This document shows positions 23,571 through 36,200 of a stretch of 64,000 nucleotides of DNA, piece after piece. The DNA lies in the NCBI GenBank assembly GCA_025618425.1, contig CM046852.1:631704-695703 (forward strand), read 5' to 3'. Positions within the stretch are counted from its first letter, which is position 1, and every line of letters starts with the position of its first letter. Position numbers and translations under genes: made by a program. The notes below the pieces were generated by a model, which saw only the letters and a list, made by a program, of their open reading frames with translations, ran no database searches and had not been told where the DNA came from. The DNA comes from Heliocidaris tuberculata. Taxonomy: Eukaryota > Echinodermata > Echinoidea > Camarodonta > Echinometridae.

Positions 23571-25866
23571 TTTTAGTATAGATTTTCCTCATATCCACTA
23601 TTATTCAAACATACTGAAGAAGCTGGTTACAAAGAATAAAAAAAATGTTGTTTCTGGTGTATCCACATTAAAAATAATAATAGTGGGCTCTTGTATAGTG
23701 CACATGTCTGTACCCAAATACCTCACCTGGGTCGAGTGTGGCAAATGTAGATTAATGTCTCGCCTATTATGTTAGTGCTGTGGCAGGGATTCGAACCCCA
23801 GACCTTGTGGCTCAGTCTGGTGACTTATCCACTAGACCACAACACCTCTACATAAGTAAGCATTAAGAGAAAAACAGAGGGTAAAATCATTATTTTTTTC
23901 CCCTTAATAATCAAAACAATATAGCTACAGCCGCATCAAGCATTGTAGTGAGCAGGCAATTAAACCTTGATGCCTGTCATTTTCAGGCCTGGGGGTGGGG
24001 GGGGGGGGGGTTGCCTCAGTGTCGCTAGCCTTTAACTCTCTTTATATGTCTGGTTTAAAAAAAAAGAAATTTAACATGTTCTTGTTTGACCTTCAAAAAA
24101 CATTTTTTGAGTGAATAAAAGAAAAGAAAATGTCTGAAAACCCCCACGCAATCCACATGTTAAATGATGAATCTGTGTAAAGTCTCATTTATTGTAAGTT
24201 TAACAGAGCATGTAATGAATTAGATGCAAGGCACAGATTGACTTCAGGTATATACAAGATTATATGACACATCATTTGTATATACAGTGTATGAACAAAA
24301 TTCAAGCTCCATCTCATACAGGTGTGTATTTCAAGAATATGTAATATCTGCATGAGGGGAAAATATGTTTTCATTAAAAAATGCATGTCAGTTAGCGCAA
24401 AGATGGTAATAGATTTACCCCCTGCAAATTTCCTCCAGTACCACTATAACAAATGAATAGTTTTATGGTAATTTTTTAGTTTATAATGAAAATACTTTCG
24501 AATTTCATTATTATGTTAGCCTTAACATTTCGTGCTAAATGGAAGATATCCGAGTCTCAACCCATTCATTCTTTTCTTCAGTATTTTATATATGTATTGA
24601 ATAATATATTTCTCTGTTTCTAAGTTACTATAATGTAGAAATGACCCCTGACTGGAAACGCGAACAAGGGAAGGCCTACATGTACATTTTCTTCAAAAAT
24701 CGCCACAACACAAAGATGCAATATATATTTATACATACAAAGCACACACACATACATAGATAATATCAGCATTTAAAACCTGGCTAACAATTGCCCTAAA
24801 GAAGATATCGTTGTGTACCAAAAAGACTGGCTTTAGCACACTGGCAGATGGGAGGCAGAATCGGCTTGTGTCCCCTCCCCCCTTCCCCCAAAACAAACAA
24901 ACAAACAAACAAACAAACAAACAAACAAAAAACCAAGTGGCATATCTCGAGTACACAGCCGAAAATAATGTACCATGCCTTTTAAAGTTTTCCACTAAAA
25001 AGGCACCTGAAAAAACGTAATAATCCTTCTTGCTTCACAGACTTTATTGTCATATTTGTGCACTCCTCCCCAATAAAATCTTAAGTCCACCTCTGCTTAA
25101 GCAGAATACTTAAGTATATAAAAAATTCCCTTGCCCAATCCTTTCTGCTGGGCACACAACATTGTCATTCATGTACCTGCTAACCTTCCACAGCAAAAAG
25201 GAAATAATCTCTCAAGGCAGTTTAGGATTTCAATGTATTTGTATACTATTACAAAGAAGTAATTTCATTTTTTTTTAAAGGAGCAGAAATCTTGGGATCA
25301 TACATGTAGCATTGGTTTGAATACCATAGAACAGGAATAATTTCTCCTGAATACAGATGGTTGGCAGCTATGTAATGTTATATACACATACATGTATGTA
25401 GTACAAGAATGGTCTATCCATGCAACTACTTACATTTACATGTAGCTGAATTCAAATGGTAAGTAAGAAACGTAATGTAATTCGGACAGTTTCAAAATAA
25501 CACCAAAGGAAATAGACTATTATGAAGATTACATAATACTTTATATTCCTTTGTACATGTAATTAAATGCAAAAATATAGCTCTATCAAGGCAACACTCC
25601 TCACTGATCATATATACACATACATAGCACCACCTTGATTCTAAATTTTGATAAATCCAGGACTATCCATAGCTTTCTCATGAGAGCTTTGTTCAATTTT
25701 CTTCATTATACGTCAAAATGTCTGTCAGATTCTACATATAGACAGAATAGAGAAGAAACATGATGCAGCATGACACTGATTAAGATTCACGGATACACTG
25801 AACATGTAGGTGCTCACATTTATCACATCGCTTCTCCATCCCATCATGCCATATTTTAAGTGCCAG
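23571..25866. repeat. Right copy of the direct repeat flanking the TRIM array
   Basis: Collinear with 1-3130 and in the same orientation. It lacks the hAT-like element of the left copy and is shorter around 25460. A (CAAA)n run at about 24893-24930 replaces an impure A/C tract in the left copy. No gene is seen. Confidence 0.85.
23670..23846 (-). mobile_element. tRNA-derived SINE (right repeat copy)
   Basis: Same element and same position as 101-278. The A box TGGTCTAGTGG and B box GGTTCGAATCC are intact, with a few substitutions elsewhere. Confidence 0.85.
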
Positions 25867-27021
25867 GTCATTAATTTATATCACGTTGCAAAAGAGACAA
25901 TGCCCATTTTTTTTCTATCAACAGACAATGCACTGAACTGCTTCATACTAGTTCTCTTAAGCCTTACTGTAGGGGGGGGGGAGCCTGAGAGGCCCCCCCC
26001 TGACAAAGTTTGCCGCACATTTCACGCCACGCAACTTTCTGACTCTTTTCTCTCAAGTTTTGCGCATCTTTTGACACCCAGTTACAAAAATCTGCGGTAC
26101 TGTTACCTTCGAGGTAGAGTAAGGGTTAACAACAATAAAAGGCCCTGGGGAGGACTGGCCAATAATTAAATGATACTGCATGCCTAGTCTGTCAAATTCT
26201 ATATCATAACAGTCAATACAACTCTACATTTAACTTGCTGCAACAACAATGTATCGCCTTAACCTGTTGACTACTAAGTATGAGAAAACTCAGGAGGACA
26301 CTTGATAGAAATACATCTTTATCAAAATGAAATCGCTTTGCACAGGTCAAAGGATTAAAAGTGATTAAAGGTTACAAGTGGTTTGCAAATTGTAGCCAAT
26401 ATCAAAATCAAATGTGACTGATTCCTTGAGAAGTTAGGATCAACTGTAATAAAAAGAGGTGTGATAGCTCAGTGTCAGGTAGGGCAATAGTCGTATAACC
26501 GGAAAGTCCCCGCTTAAAAACAAAGTACTGTAGATGCGCTACTACCCCCTTTGGTAAGGCATTAATTGTTAATTAACATGTTCCTCAGACAGGACGTCAA
26601 GTTGTAGGTCCAATGGTTGCTTTATCTACAGGCAAGTACAAGCAAACCTACTTTAATGACCACCTGTACAGAAAGTCCATTTGTCGGCACAAACTGTAGT
26701 TTTGTTCCCATTAAAACAGCATTTCTTACTGAAACATGTGTTAAAGAGAACCTGTATATAAAGACCACACCGTGTAACAACCACTGTTTGAGTGAAACTT
26801 GGGCGGTCATCCTGTACAGGTTCAACTGTTCTCCCTTTCGTAGCAGTCAGGTGATATACATGTAAACATCAACGCCAGCATCAACATTGGTAGACAAGGC
26901 TGTACAATAACATCAATGTGCTTTACCGATACCAACAACTGTCACAACAGATTAATGCATACAGCTGTGCAAGACACTAGTGCATGTTCTTCTTGGGCCA
27001 AGTCTGCCTGGGAATTCTGGA
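25867..27021. other. 3' flank of the cryptochrome gene; repeat relics
   Basis: This holds the presumed cryptochrome 3' UTR (from 27021 downward), with no convincing polyadenylation signal. A TTAACCTGTTGACTACT start at about 26259 resembles the short TTAA element at 30184-30255. A decayed 'aaacctactttaatgaccacctgtac' copy of the TA-flanked MITE family (see 31456-31645) spans about 26640-26830. Confidence 0.5.
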
Positions 27022-27146
27022 TTACAGTCCCAAGATGCCCTCACAGTTTTGATCAGCCCGACATGATCCACCGCCGGCCATCTTCTCAGGTAACCACACA
27101 AACTCTCGCACTTCTTTCTGGGTTGACGGTGCGCAGTGGACAATTC
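27022..27146 (-). CDS. cry: Cryptochrome exon 11 (C-terminal tail, stop)
   Basis: Acceptor CTTCTCAG|GA; codes Gly498 to Leu538 then TAA at 27024-27022. It contains the EVREFVWLP segment equivalent to the dCRY tail. The last ~20 residues (Ala-Gly-Gly-Gly... Gly-Leu) extend beyond the fly protein. Confidence 0.85.
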
Positions 27147-30100
27147 CTGAGAAGTGGAAAAAGGGGGATCACAGGTTTAAGCAACTAGGTTGGTTTTAAT
27201 TATCCTATCCAGTTCCACCTCCCTGTCCTATTTATCTACACCTAAATCCATCCATCTACATGTATCTATCATCTATCAATCTATCCATATACATGTACAT
27301 GTAGTATCTAACTACAGTGTAAATATCTATTCATCATTCTGTTCATCTTTCTATATATTATCGAACTATCCATCCATCCATCTATCTTTCTACGTACATT
27401 CATCCCTTCTATCAATCAGTCCAACCATCTATCTATCTCTGATTTACTTTCCTCTCAGTTCTCACCAGAGTGTCCGAGCCTGTCCATGACCTACCTTCTC
27501 CATCTGTTCATGTTTGGCGGCAAACACTAACTACATCTCACTCTCTTTACCCCGGTCTCTAGTTCTATCTGTCTCTCTTCGCTCCTCATCTATCTACATG
27601 TATCTATCTATATCTGATATCCTTTCCTCTAATTGTTCTCACCTGAGTCTCTGAGCCTGTTGATAACCTTTTCCATCTGTTCGTGGTTGGCTGCAGACGC
27701 CGACTTGTGTTCCACAATAGGCATTGGGTAGTCCTTTCCCACGATGCATTTCGCTCTTTCCTGCACAGCCCTTGGGGCCTTCCAGGGTTCAAAGAGGTAT
27801 CGGATTGGCATGTCCTTCAACACTGGAAGGTATCGCCTGAAAACAGATCACATTACCAAACATTCATTAACAAACTTTACTGAACATCATCATAACTAAA
27901 GTTTAATTGGTCAAATTTTAATTCTCATTCCATTGGTTAAAGACCATTTTTAGTTTTGGTAAGTTCAAAAAAATGTCAGATTTGTATCAGTTGATTTTAG
28001 CTCATGACACCTGGAATATGAATCTTTTCATGTAGTGTCCACATTGAAACGCTGCTCAGGGCAAAACAGGCATTTCCCAATACACATTGCAGAATTTTCA
28101 TATGCAAATGTATGAAAAAATAAATACAGATAATTCCAAAACCGCTAGAGATATACACACAGATATGAAACTTCATGTTCTTATTCATAGCAAATCCCTC
28201 TATCCCATGCGAAGTTTCATAATTTGTTGTTAATCTACCATTACCCAAACTGTACGATCACCAAAATATTCCAGCCTTTTAGGGTTAGAGCGTAGCAGAT
28301 ATCCTTCAAAGACCACATACATATATTTGATTTAATTTGATCATTCACGCAAAGGCTTGACACCCTTGAGGATTTTGCTCCAGGAATAAGCACAACTAGA
28401 TATGGGACAAACCTGACGTATTCGCCGGTGGGGTCCATCCTGCGGCCATAGCGGACTGGACAGAAGCAGTTGGGGCACTGGAGGAACTTCTCAAAGGCAG
28501 AGCTGGAGATCCACATCCAGTTTCCAGCGCAGATACTCCAGTCAGCATCCAGGAGGTACTTGTCAAAGACCTGGGGAGCGTTTCATGAAGAGTCTTGTCA
28601 GTGATTTTCACTGACAAATGTTATAAGCTACTGAAATCCATGCGTCTGATTGGCTGAGAGCAAATTTGTCAGTGAAAACCACTGACAAGGCTTTTCATGA
28701 AATGCTCCCCTGATACAAGGGAGAGATCACAGGGGGAAATAAATGATCAAAATAGAGCTGCAAGGCTTGCTGAACATAAGTACTCTTGATAGAAAAAAAA
28801 AAATCACATTTTAGAAGTGAAGTACATGTACATTTGTATATATTTTTGTAAAAAAGTGATTACTGCATCTGAATACCTGGATGCAATTTTCCTTGGGGTA
28901 CATGTAGCTGTGCAGGGACACATGTACATTAGTTGTCATGAAAGGGGGAGATTGTCCTCTAGTAGGGTTCTAGGACAGTTTGTCCTAGGGTTAATTATCT
29001 TTAGGGCTACATATCAGGGAGGTAGCTATCATAGTAGGTAGTTGTGCAGGGGCAGATGTCACAGTAAGGGGTAGTGGTCCTCGGTAGTAAGTAATTCTTG
29101 TAAGGGTAGTTGTGGGGGTGGTACATGTAGTTGCCCTTGAATATAATCGAAATCAAAATCAAATGAAATCAAACCAAATCAAATTTTCATATACCTCTAG
29201 TCCATCTTCCCAGCTGATCCAGAGATCTCCACGAGTGAGGAAACAAGCCGTGGCATGCCTGCCGACCTGATGGATCCAACCCTCAAACTTGAGTTGTTTC
29301 ATGCACGCATCAATCCATGGATACCCTGTCCGACCCTACAATGATAATAAGAAATGGTTCTCATAAAGGTGCTTTTCCAATCACTTCTGACCAAAGCCTT
29401 GGACAGTGTACATCTATCACTACGCTTTTAAGTAATTTCAATCAAAATTTCACACTCAATATCGTCCAATCAGGGACAGAAGCATTCCAGCCAGTCACAT
29501 ATTTTACATGCACGTACATGCTTATTAAGAACCATCATATCTACATTCGCACCCTACCTGAAGTCAATTCCGGTAATTGGGTAGAGCAAAGCAATGTACA
29601 TGTGGATAGAATAATTTGCTTTGGAATGGATGATGTAAAACAGACACGGTACAGAAATATTCTCTCAAGATCACGCTTTAAGCTCCCTAAATTCCCTGCA
29701 GTTGCATCCCCTTTAAAACTCCTCACTGCCAGCCCACATGGCATAGAATATTCCCTCCAGGTAGTATTTAGACCCCCTCGTGCACCTTTGCATTGCAACC
29801 CCTCTAAACTTCCTCACTCCCAGCTCCCCAAACAAACCTCTATCCATAATTCCAGGTTTCTCATCATCCTTCTTCCACTAAACATTGTGACAAATGGGGT
29901 TCTCTTTCATCTTGTTACCAAGGATGTTGCCAACAGACATGGCACAGAAATATTTCCCTCAAGATATCTTTTAGGCTCCCTCACCCATTTGCAGAAGCCA
30001 GTTGCACCCCTTGTAATCTTCCTCACTCCCAGCTCCCCAAACTAACCTCTATCCATGATTCCAAGTTTCTTATCATCCTTCTTCCACTCAATATTGAGAC

Positions 30101-33100
30101 AAATGGGGATCTCTTTCATCTTGTTACAGAGGATGTTGCCAACAGACATGACATAGAAATATTTCCCTCAATATATCTTTTAACCCATTGACTACTGATT
30201 CTTTTAATTCCCGTAGGCTTTACACAAGAACCACACAATTCCAGTAGGCAAAGGGTTAAGCTCCCTGACCCATTGCTGAAACCAAGTTGCATCTCCTGTA
30301 ATCCTACACATTCCCAGCCCCAAAGCTTACCTCTGTCCACGCTTCAAGTTTCTCATCATCTTTCTTCCATTCTATGTTCAGACAGATGGGATTCTCTTTC
30401 ATCTTGTTGAAGTGGATGCTACCAACTAACATGGTGCAGAAATATCCCCCCCCCCCAGATAATCTTTAACGCTCCCTCATACACATTTATGTTGCAATTC
30501 CTGTTATGTAAACATCCTCACTCCAAGCCCCAAAGCTTACCTCCGTCCACGCTTCAAGTTTCTCATCATCTTTCTTCCATTCTATGTTCAGACAGATGGG
30601 GTTCTCTTTCATCTTGTTGAAGTGGATGTTGCCAACAGACATGGTGTAGAAGTACTCCCTCCAGATCAGCTGAGCAGTGAGGTGGGACGGTGATACCTCG
30701 TTCTTCAGCTGGGAGTTAAGGGATTCAATAGATTTGGTCGTTACTCAAGTGCATAAAGGCCACCACAAACCTTGACTAAAACTCGATTTTGACAATTTGG
30801 GCTGATCGAAGCTCTAGTAGGACTTGCAAATGAACACTTACTGTTCTATTGTGCCATATGGCACAGTCTCTACCCGTAGAAGAGTATTTATGTGGCAAAC
30901 AAAGAGTTAATGAGATCAACTAAAATCTTAGATGTGGTTAATAACATATACAACAAAATGGTTTGGTCCTTTCCAAAACGTAAATTCTTCTTGACTGAGG
31001 TCCCAATAATGACCAATATCGAAACAGCAGGCTGTTGTGAGACTTCAGGCCAAGAAAAGGACTGATCAGATGCGAAACATAGTGCAGTCATACCAGCTGC
31101 GTGCCCGGCTACTGACGAGTAGCCGATTTGGCTTTTTTCTCTGGTTGTACTGGAGCGTCAAATGGACTCCCAGTTTTTTTAAATTCCAGACCTAGGGCAA
31201 TTTGTTCGAAAATCAAGTCTAAAGCTGGTTATATGGTGGCATTAAACTACAAAAAACTAAATACATATGCAAACATTTTAGACTAAAACCACATTCACTG
31301 AAAAACAAAACATACAATACACACATAGGACCAGACTACATGTACATAATTATACATGTTCCTTTGATTTGAGTGCCTTGCTCGGTATCTGTTTTAGCTC
31401 ATTACTCTGCTATTTCGCATTTTCTACAACAATCCCTAGGCAGATATATTATGTACAGTAAAACCTGTATATAAAGACCACTCAAGGGAGACAAGAAAAG
31501 TGGTCTTTATGAGCAGGTGGTTTTTATGTACAGGTTTCTATATTACATGTTCCAATAAGAAACATTTTTCATGGGAAACAAAAATTGCGGTTTTTATAGA
31601 AAAGTGGTCTTTCTATACAGGTGGTCGCTAAAGCAGGTTTGACTGTACTTATATTCTCCAATAATTCAGTATAAATTTGGTTGGATTTTGAAAGATTTTT
31701 ATTTTGCATCATTACCAGAAGTCAAGATGAGAGATAGAGAGAGTCTTACCTCTGAGTATGTGTCATGTATCTTCCAGTAGAATTTCCTCACAGAGAGGCA
31801 CCCGAAACGCAGGTAGGCACTCAAGCTCTTGGGTGTGCCCAACAGGTCTGGCATATACTGGTTTGGTAGACAATAACCTCCTTTAAAAGCCTATAAAGCA
31901 CATAAACAGATGGTAATTCAGACTGTATCTGAATCGCTCCAGGTTTACACAAAAGTCTAACTCCATGCCTTAAAGGGAAGCTTGAGTTCTGGGAAAGGTA
32001 AAAAATGATTTGTGAGCTTTCTCATTCTTTTTATGTTAGTTTGGAAGATTATCATAGTAGATATGTCCCCTGATAAGGATTGCTCTTCAAATGCTCTCTC
32101 ATTCAAAATATGACAAGAAACAGCTGAAATGTTTGGGCCGAACATTTGTGTGTAGTCCCACATACACAATTCTGTGTGCAGTGCATGTTACTCTCAGCAG
32201 GATTAAGTCAATTTTCTTATCATTTTGGTGATTCCAAAACTTTACAGCATACACCAATTCTTATGTGCTTTATAATTAACCTTTTCCAGTTGCTTTGAGA
32301 CCGTTTCTTTTACAATTTAATCTCATGACCAGAACTCAACTTCATCTTTAAGACCATATTTCATTCAATTTGGACCAACAAATATGTCAATGTACATGTA
32401 TACTTCCAACATACAAAATTATGTTCATCCTATCAAATCAATCCCGTAGAGTCATACATGTATTTTTTTCAATTTGGACCAAGATTAAACAATTTTCTCC
32501 CAAGAAGCCCGAATTCACAAGTGATATTTCCTGGAATGTGATATATCTGCTTTCATCCGGCTTCTTCCATGCTTACCTCTTCCTCATGAAGGATTCTGAC
32601 CCGGAAGAGTTCCAGGGCGCGAGTCTCCCCCCCTTTCCACATCTTCTTGTCTTGCTCCTTACACTCCATGGGCACTCCTGTGTGTATGGGGGTGATAAAG
32701 AGAGAGAGAGAGTGAGAGGGGGTACAAAGGAGAAAGGGATGGTAGAAATGAGCCCGAATAGACATGGAGAGCATGAGAGAAAGATAGGCAGGGAAAGAGA
32801 CATAAAGAAAGGGAGAGAGTAGGGGAAAAACATAATCAGAGACAACATGTGAGTGCGTGTACGTGCATGTCAGAGGGAGAGAGAGGGGGTACAAAGGAGA
32901 AAGGGATGGTAGAAATGAGCCCGAATGGACATGGAGATCATGATAGAAAGATAGGCAGGGAGACAGACATAAAGAAAGGGAGAGAGTACGGAAAAAAAAA
33001 ATTCATAGAAAACATGTGAGTGCGTGTACGTGCATGTCAGAGGGAGAGAGAGGGGGTACAAAGGAGAAAGGGAAGGTAGAAATGAGCCCGAATAGACATG

Positions 33101-33210
33101 GAGAGCATGAGAGAAAGATAGGCAGGGAAAGAGACATAAAGAAAGGGAGAGAGTACGGAAAAAACATAATCAGAGAAAACATGTGAGTGCGTGTATGTGC
33201 GTGTGAGAGG

Positions 33211-33248
<38 letters not shown>

Positions 33249-36200
33249 GAGGGTACAGAGGAGAAAGGAAAGGTAGAAACGAGCCCGAATAGACATGGAG
33301 CATGAGAGAAAGATAGGGAGACAGAGAGAGATAAAGAAAGGGAGAAAGAAAGTACAGGAAAAACATAATCAGAGACAACGTGTGAGTGCGTGTATATGCG
33401 TGTGAGAGTGAGAGGGAGAGAGAAAGAGAGAGAGGGGGGGGGGAGATAAAGAAAGAACAAGGATTATAACAGGTGATCAGACAGAGACCGAGTGAGAAAG
33501 AAAGAGGAAGTAAGCACCATGAGTATAAGATCATCATCTCTATCATAGGAGTGCGTTTATGCTCACATTTTTCAGGCCAGAATAAGCGTTTTGAAAGGCG
33601 TTTAGTTCAAAACACGGTTGTATCCTTACTCTTTTTCGATTTAAAAACGCCGAACGTAAACTCACAAAAAAGGTGTGTTTTGAATCGGCGTTTCTCCAAA
33701 AAGATGCTTTCTGGGAAAGCATAAACGCACAATCATTTGTAAACGCATTTATAATGACGTCAATAAACATGTTTCCGGTTCACATGAAAATCCATGTACC
33801 GCTTGTGCATGCATATCGCCTGTGTGCGCAAGCAATGCTTGTAACTAGAAGTATAGTATAGCGCGGTAACTAAAAACTTTCGAAAAAGTCCGCGTCCCAA
33901 CTTGACCTGCTTGACCGGGGTTAGCTTAGCACACGCAATGCAGGTTTGCGAATTCAGCTGCAGAGCCCAAATTTGCCTGGAGAAGACAAGCATAAACAGT
34001 ACCTCGTAAAACCGCGTTTCAAAATGCTCATTCTGCCTTCGCAAAGTAAGAAAAAACGCTCCCTAGGAACCACCTCTACCATCACAATCACCATCATTAT
34101 TTGCAATACTTTTTACTACCCATGTCAGTGTTGATGACATAAAATACATATCACCATCATCGCAAATCTCACCGTTTTCATTGTCACGATGATGAGGAGG
34201 ATGAGGAGGGTAATGTCAACGATGATGATGGTGATACTATCATAACAATCATCACCATCAGTGCAAAAAATAAGCGGGGGCTAAGGACAATTAGCCCCCA
34301 AAACTCTTGAAAAAGCCACCGTAAATGAAAAAAGAGCCACCGTCAAATAACATTTCTACCCATGGGTCGTAGTGCAGTAAAATCTCTGAACACAGTAGGT
34401 GGACTTCGAAGTAGCCCTCGCGAAATAAATTTTAATTTTTACACTGATCACCATCAATACACCATCACCACCATCATCATCATCATGCTCATCATCCATT
34501 CATTTTGGCATTGTATACATCACCTTTCTTGCAAATACCACCATCACCAGCACCAGGGGCGGATCCAGGATTTTGTAAAACGGGGGGCACACAAATCTCC
34601 GAAAATTTTAAAGTTTATCAGTTCTAAAAAAGGGGAGGGGCACAATGTACACTTTTCTTTAAAAAGGGGGAGGTGCACATGCCAGAAGTGCCCCTCCCCC
34701 CAAAAAAATACCATCATCACCATTACAATGGAAACACTTCCGTCACTACCATCAACATCATCATCATCACCACCACCATGGATAAGGCTACCAACCTAAA
34801 CATACACTCACCTATCACGTCTAGACTTGGAAGGGCAAAGCGCTCCTCAAAGTCTGATGGAATGTTCATCTTGACTTTCGTTAAGATAGGATTGGGCATT
34901 GGGCGTGGGGGGTGTCCGAGCTCCGTCACGCACTCCATGAACATGGAGTACGTGATAGGCGGGGTGCCTCCGTTTTTCTCGATGATACTTTATACAGGAG
35001 TAGGAAGGGAGAAGAGAACGGAACACAATGAACATAAACAACAAACAAACACCCATACACAGGGTTCTCACCATTGCATAATACACTTCATATTATGCGG
35101 GGGGAAGCAAGGGTAAATTCTCCCAGACCAGTGTACCAACAAGGGTAATATATATTTATGCATACTTTCAACCTGCATGATTTACGTGATCCTCTCAAAC
35201 CCATCCCGCTATAATGCAAGGCCTTATTTCACTAAATTTGAACCAGGGTCAAACAAAGTCCTTCCAAGGAGCCTGCCCATGCACAATTTGAGAATAGTTT
35301 CTTGTCCACGTAGACGTACACAACTTAATGTCCTTCTCTTTCTATACATGATACTAAAAATGTGTCCAAAAAAGTCAACATTAAGGTGATGAACAAAATA
35401 TTTGCTTAAAGGGGACCAATCCACAAACCTTTATTTTGCTCAGTATGTTTGGGACACCCTATAAGGGTTGCATTGCTACACTGTTGTACTATCACATATT
35501 GTTAACACACTAAGATATTGCACTATTAAGGTTATGACTGAACACTGCTGTATGTTGAAATCCTTTATTCAAAATATCTGCCTTAAGTATTACTTCTGTA
35601 CCATACTGCAAGTTTAACCACTGAATTGAACTCTAAATAAAGTAAAATGTCAACATGTAGTTTGAACCCACAGATCTGGATATTCTTAAGATCTGGATAT
35701 TCTTAATCCTATATTCCAATGATCTTCTTGAAATATTACCGCTGTGCAACATTACACTTGCAGCCACTGAAACTGAACACTAAACAATGTCCAACATGTC
35801 ATTTGAACTCACAGATCTGGATTCCAGAGGGTGTGAGAGACCCTCTCGATGCACTCTATGTTCATCTCCTTACATAGCGCCTTGACACGTCGATCTCGTT
35901 CCGTCCAGATTGGCTCGGGGTCACTCTCAAAGGTCAAGTAGCGGACACCCCATTCCTGAAAAAGAATAAAGAGGAAGAGAAAGAACGTCATGATTCAGGG
36001 GCAGTTCCAGGATTTTGCAAAGGGCTGTTCAATTGTCAAATTCCCAAAAATTCTGACAAGTATTTAAAATAAAAACAAAACAGTCAGATTTCTCTGGGTG
36101 TTGATTTGCACCCAAATAAGGGGTGGGGGAAGGGGGTTCTGGACCTCCATGACCACCTCTGGACCGCCCCCGATCGTTGTTCAATTGAAAGTTTTATGTA

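Noticed and set aside
26458..26515. tRNA-like 'tgatagctcagtg' stretch
   Set aside because: It resembles an A box, but no B box or cloverleaf follows; at most a decayed SINE head.
29317..30045. 242-codon open frame on the plus strand
   Set aside because: It is antisense to the exon-7 repeat array and to the edge of exon 8 (the real frame is on the minus strand) and shows no domain.
32553..33546. Leu/Ser-rich open frames on the minus strand that look like membrane proteins
   Set aside because: They derive from the GA/CT minisatellite; only the piece 32577-32677 is a real (cryptochrome) exon.
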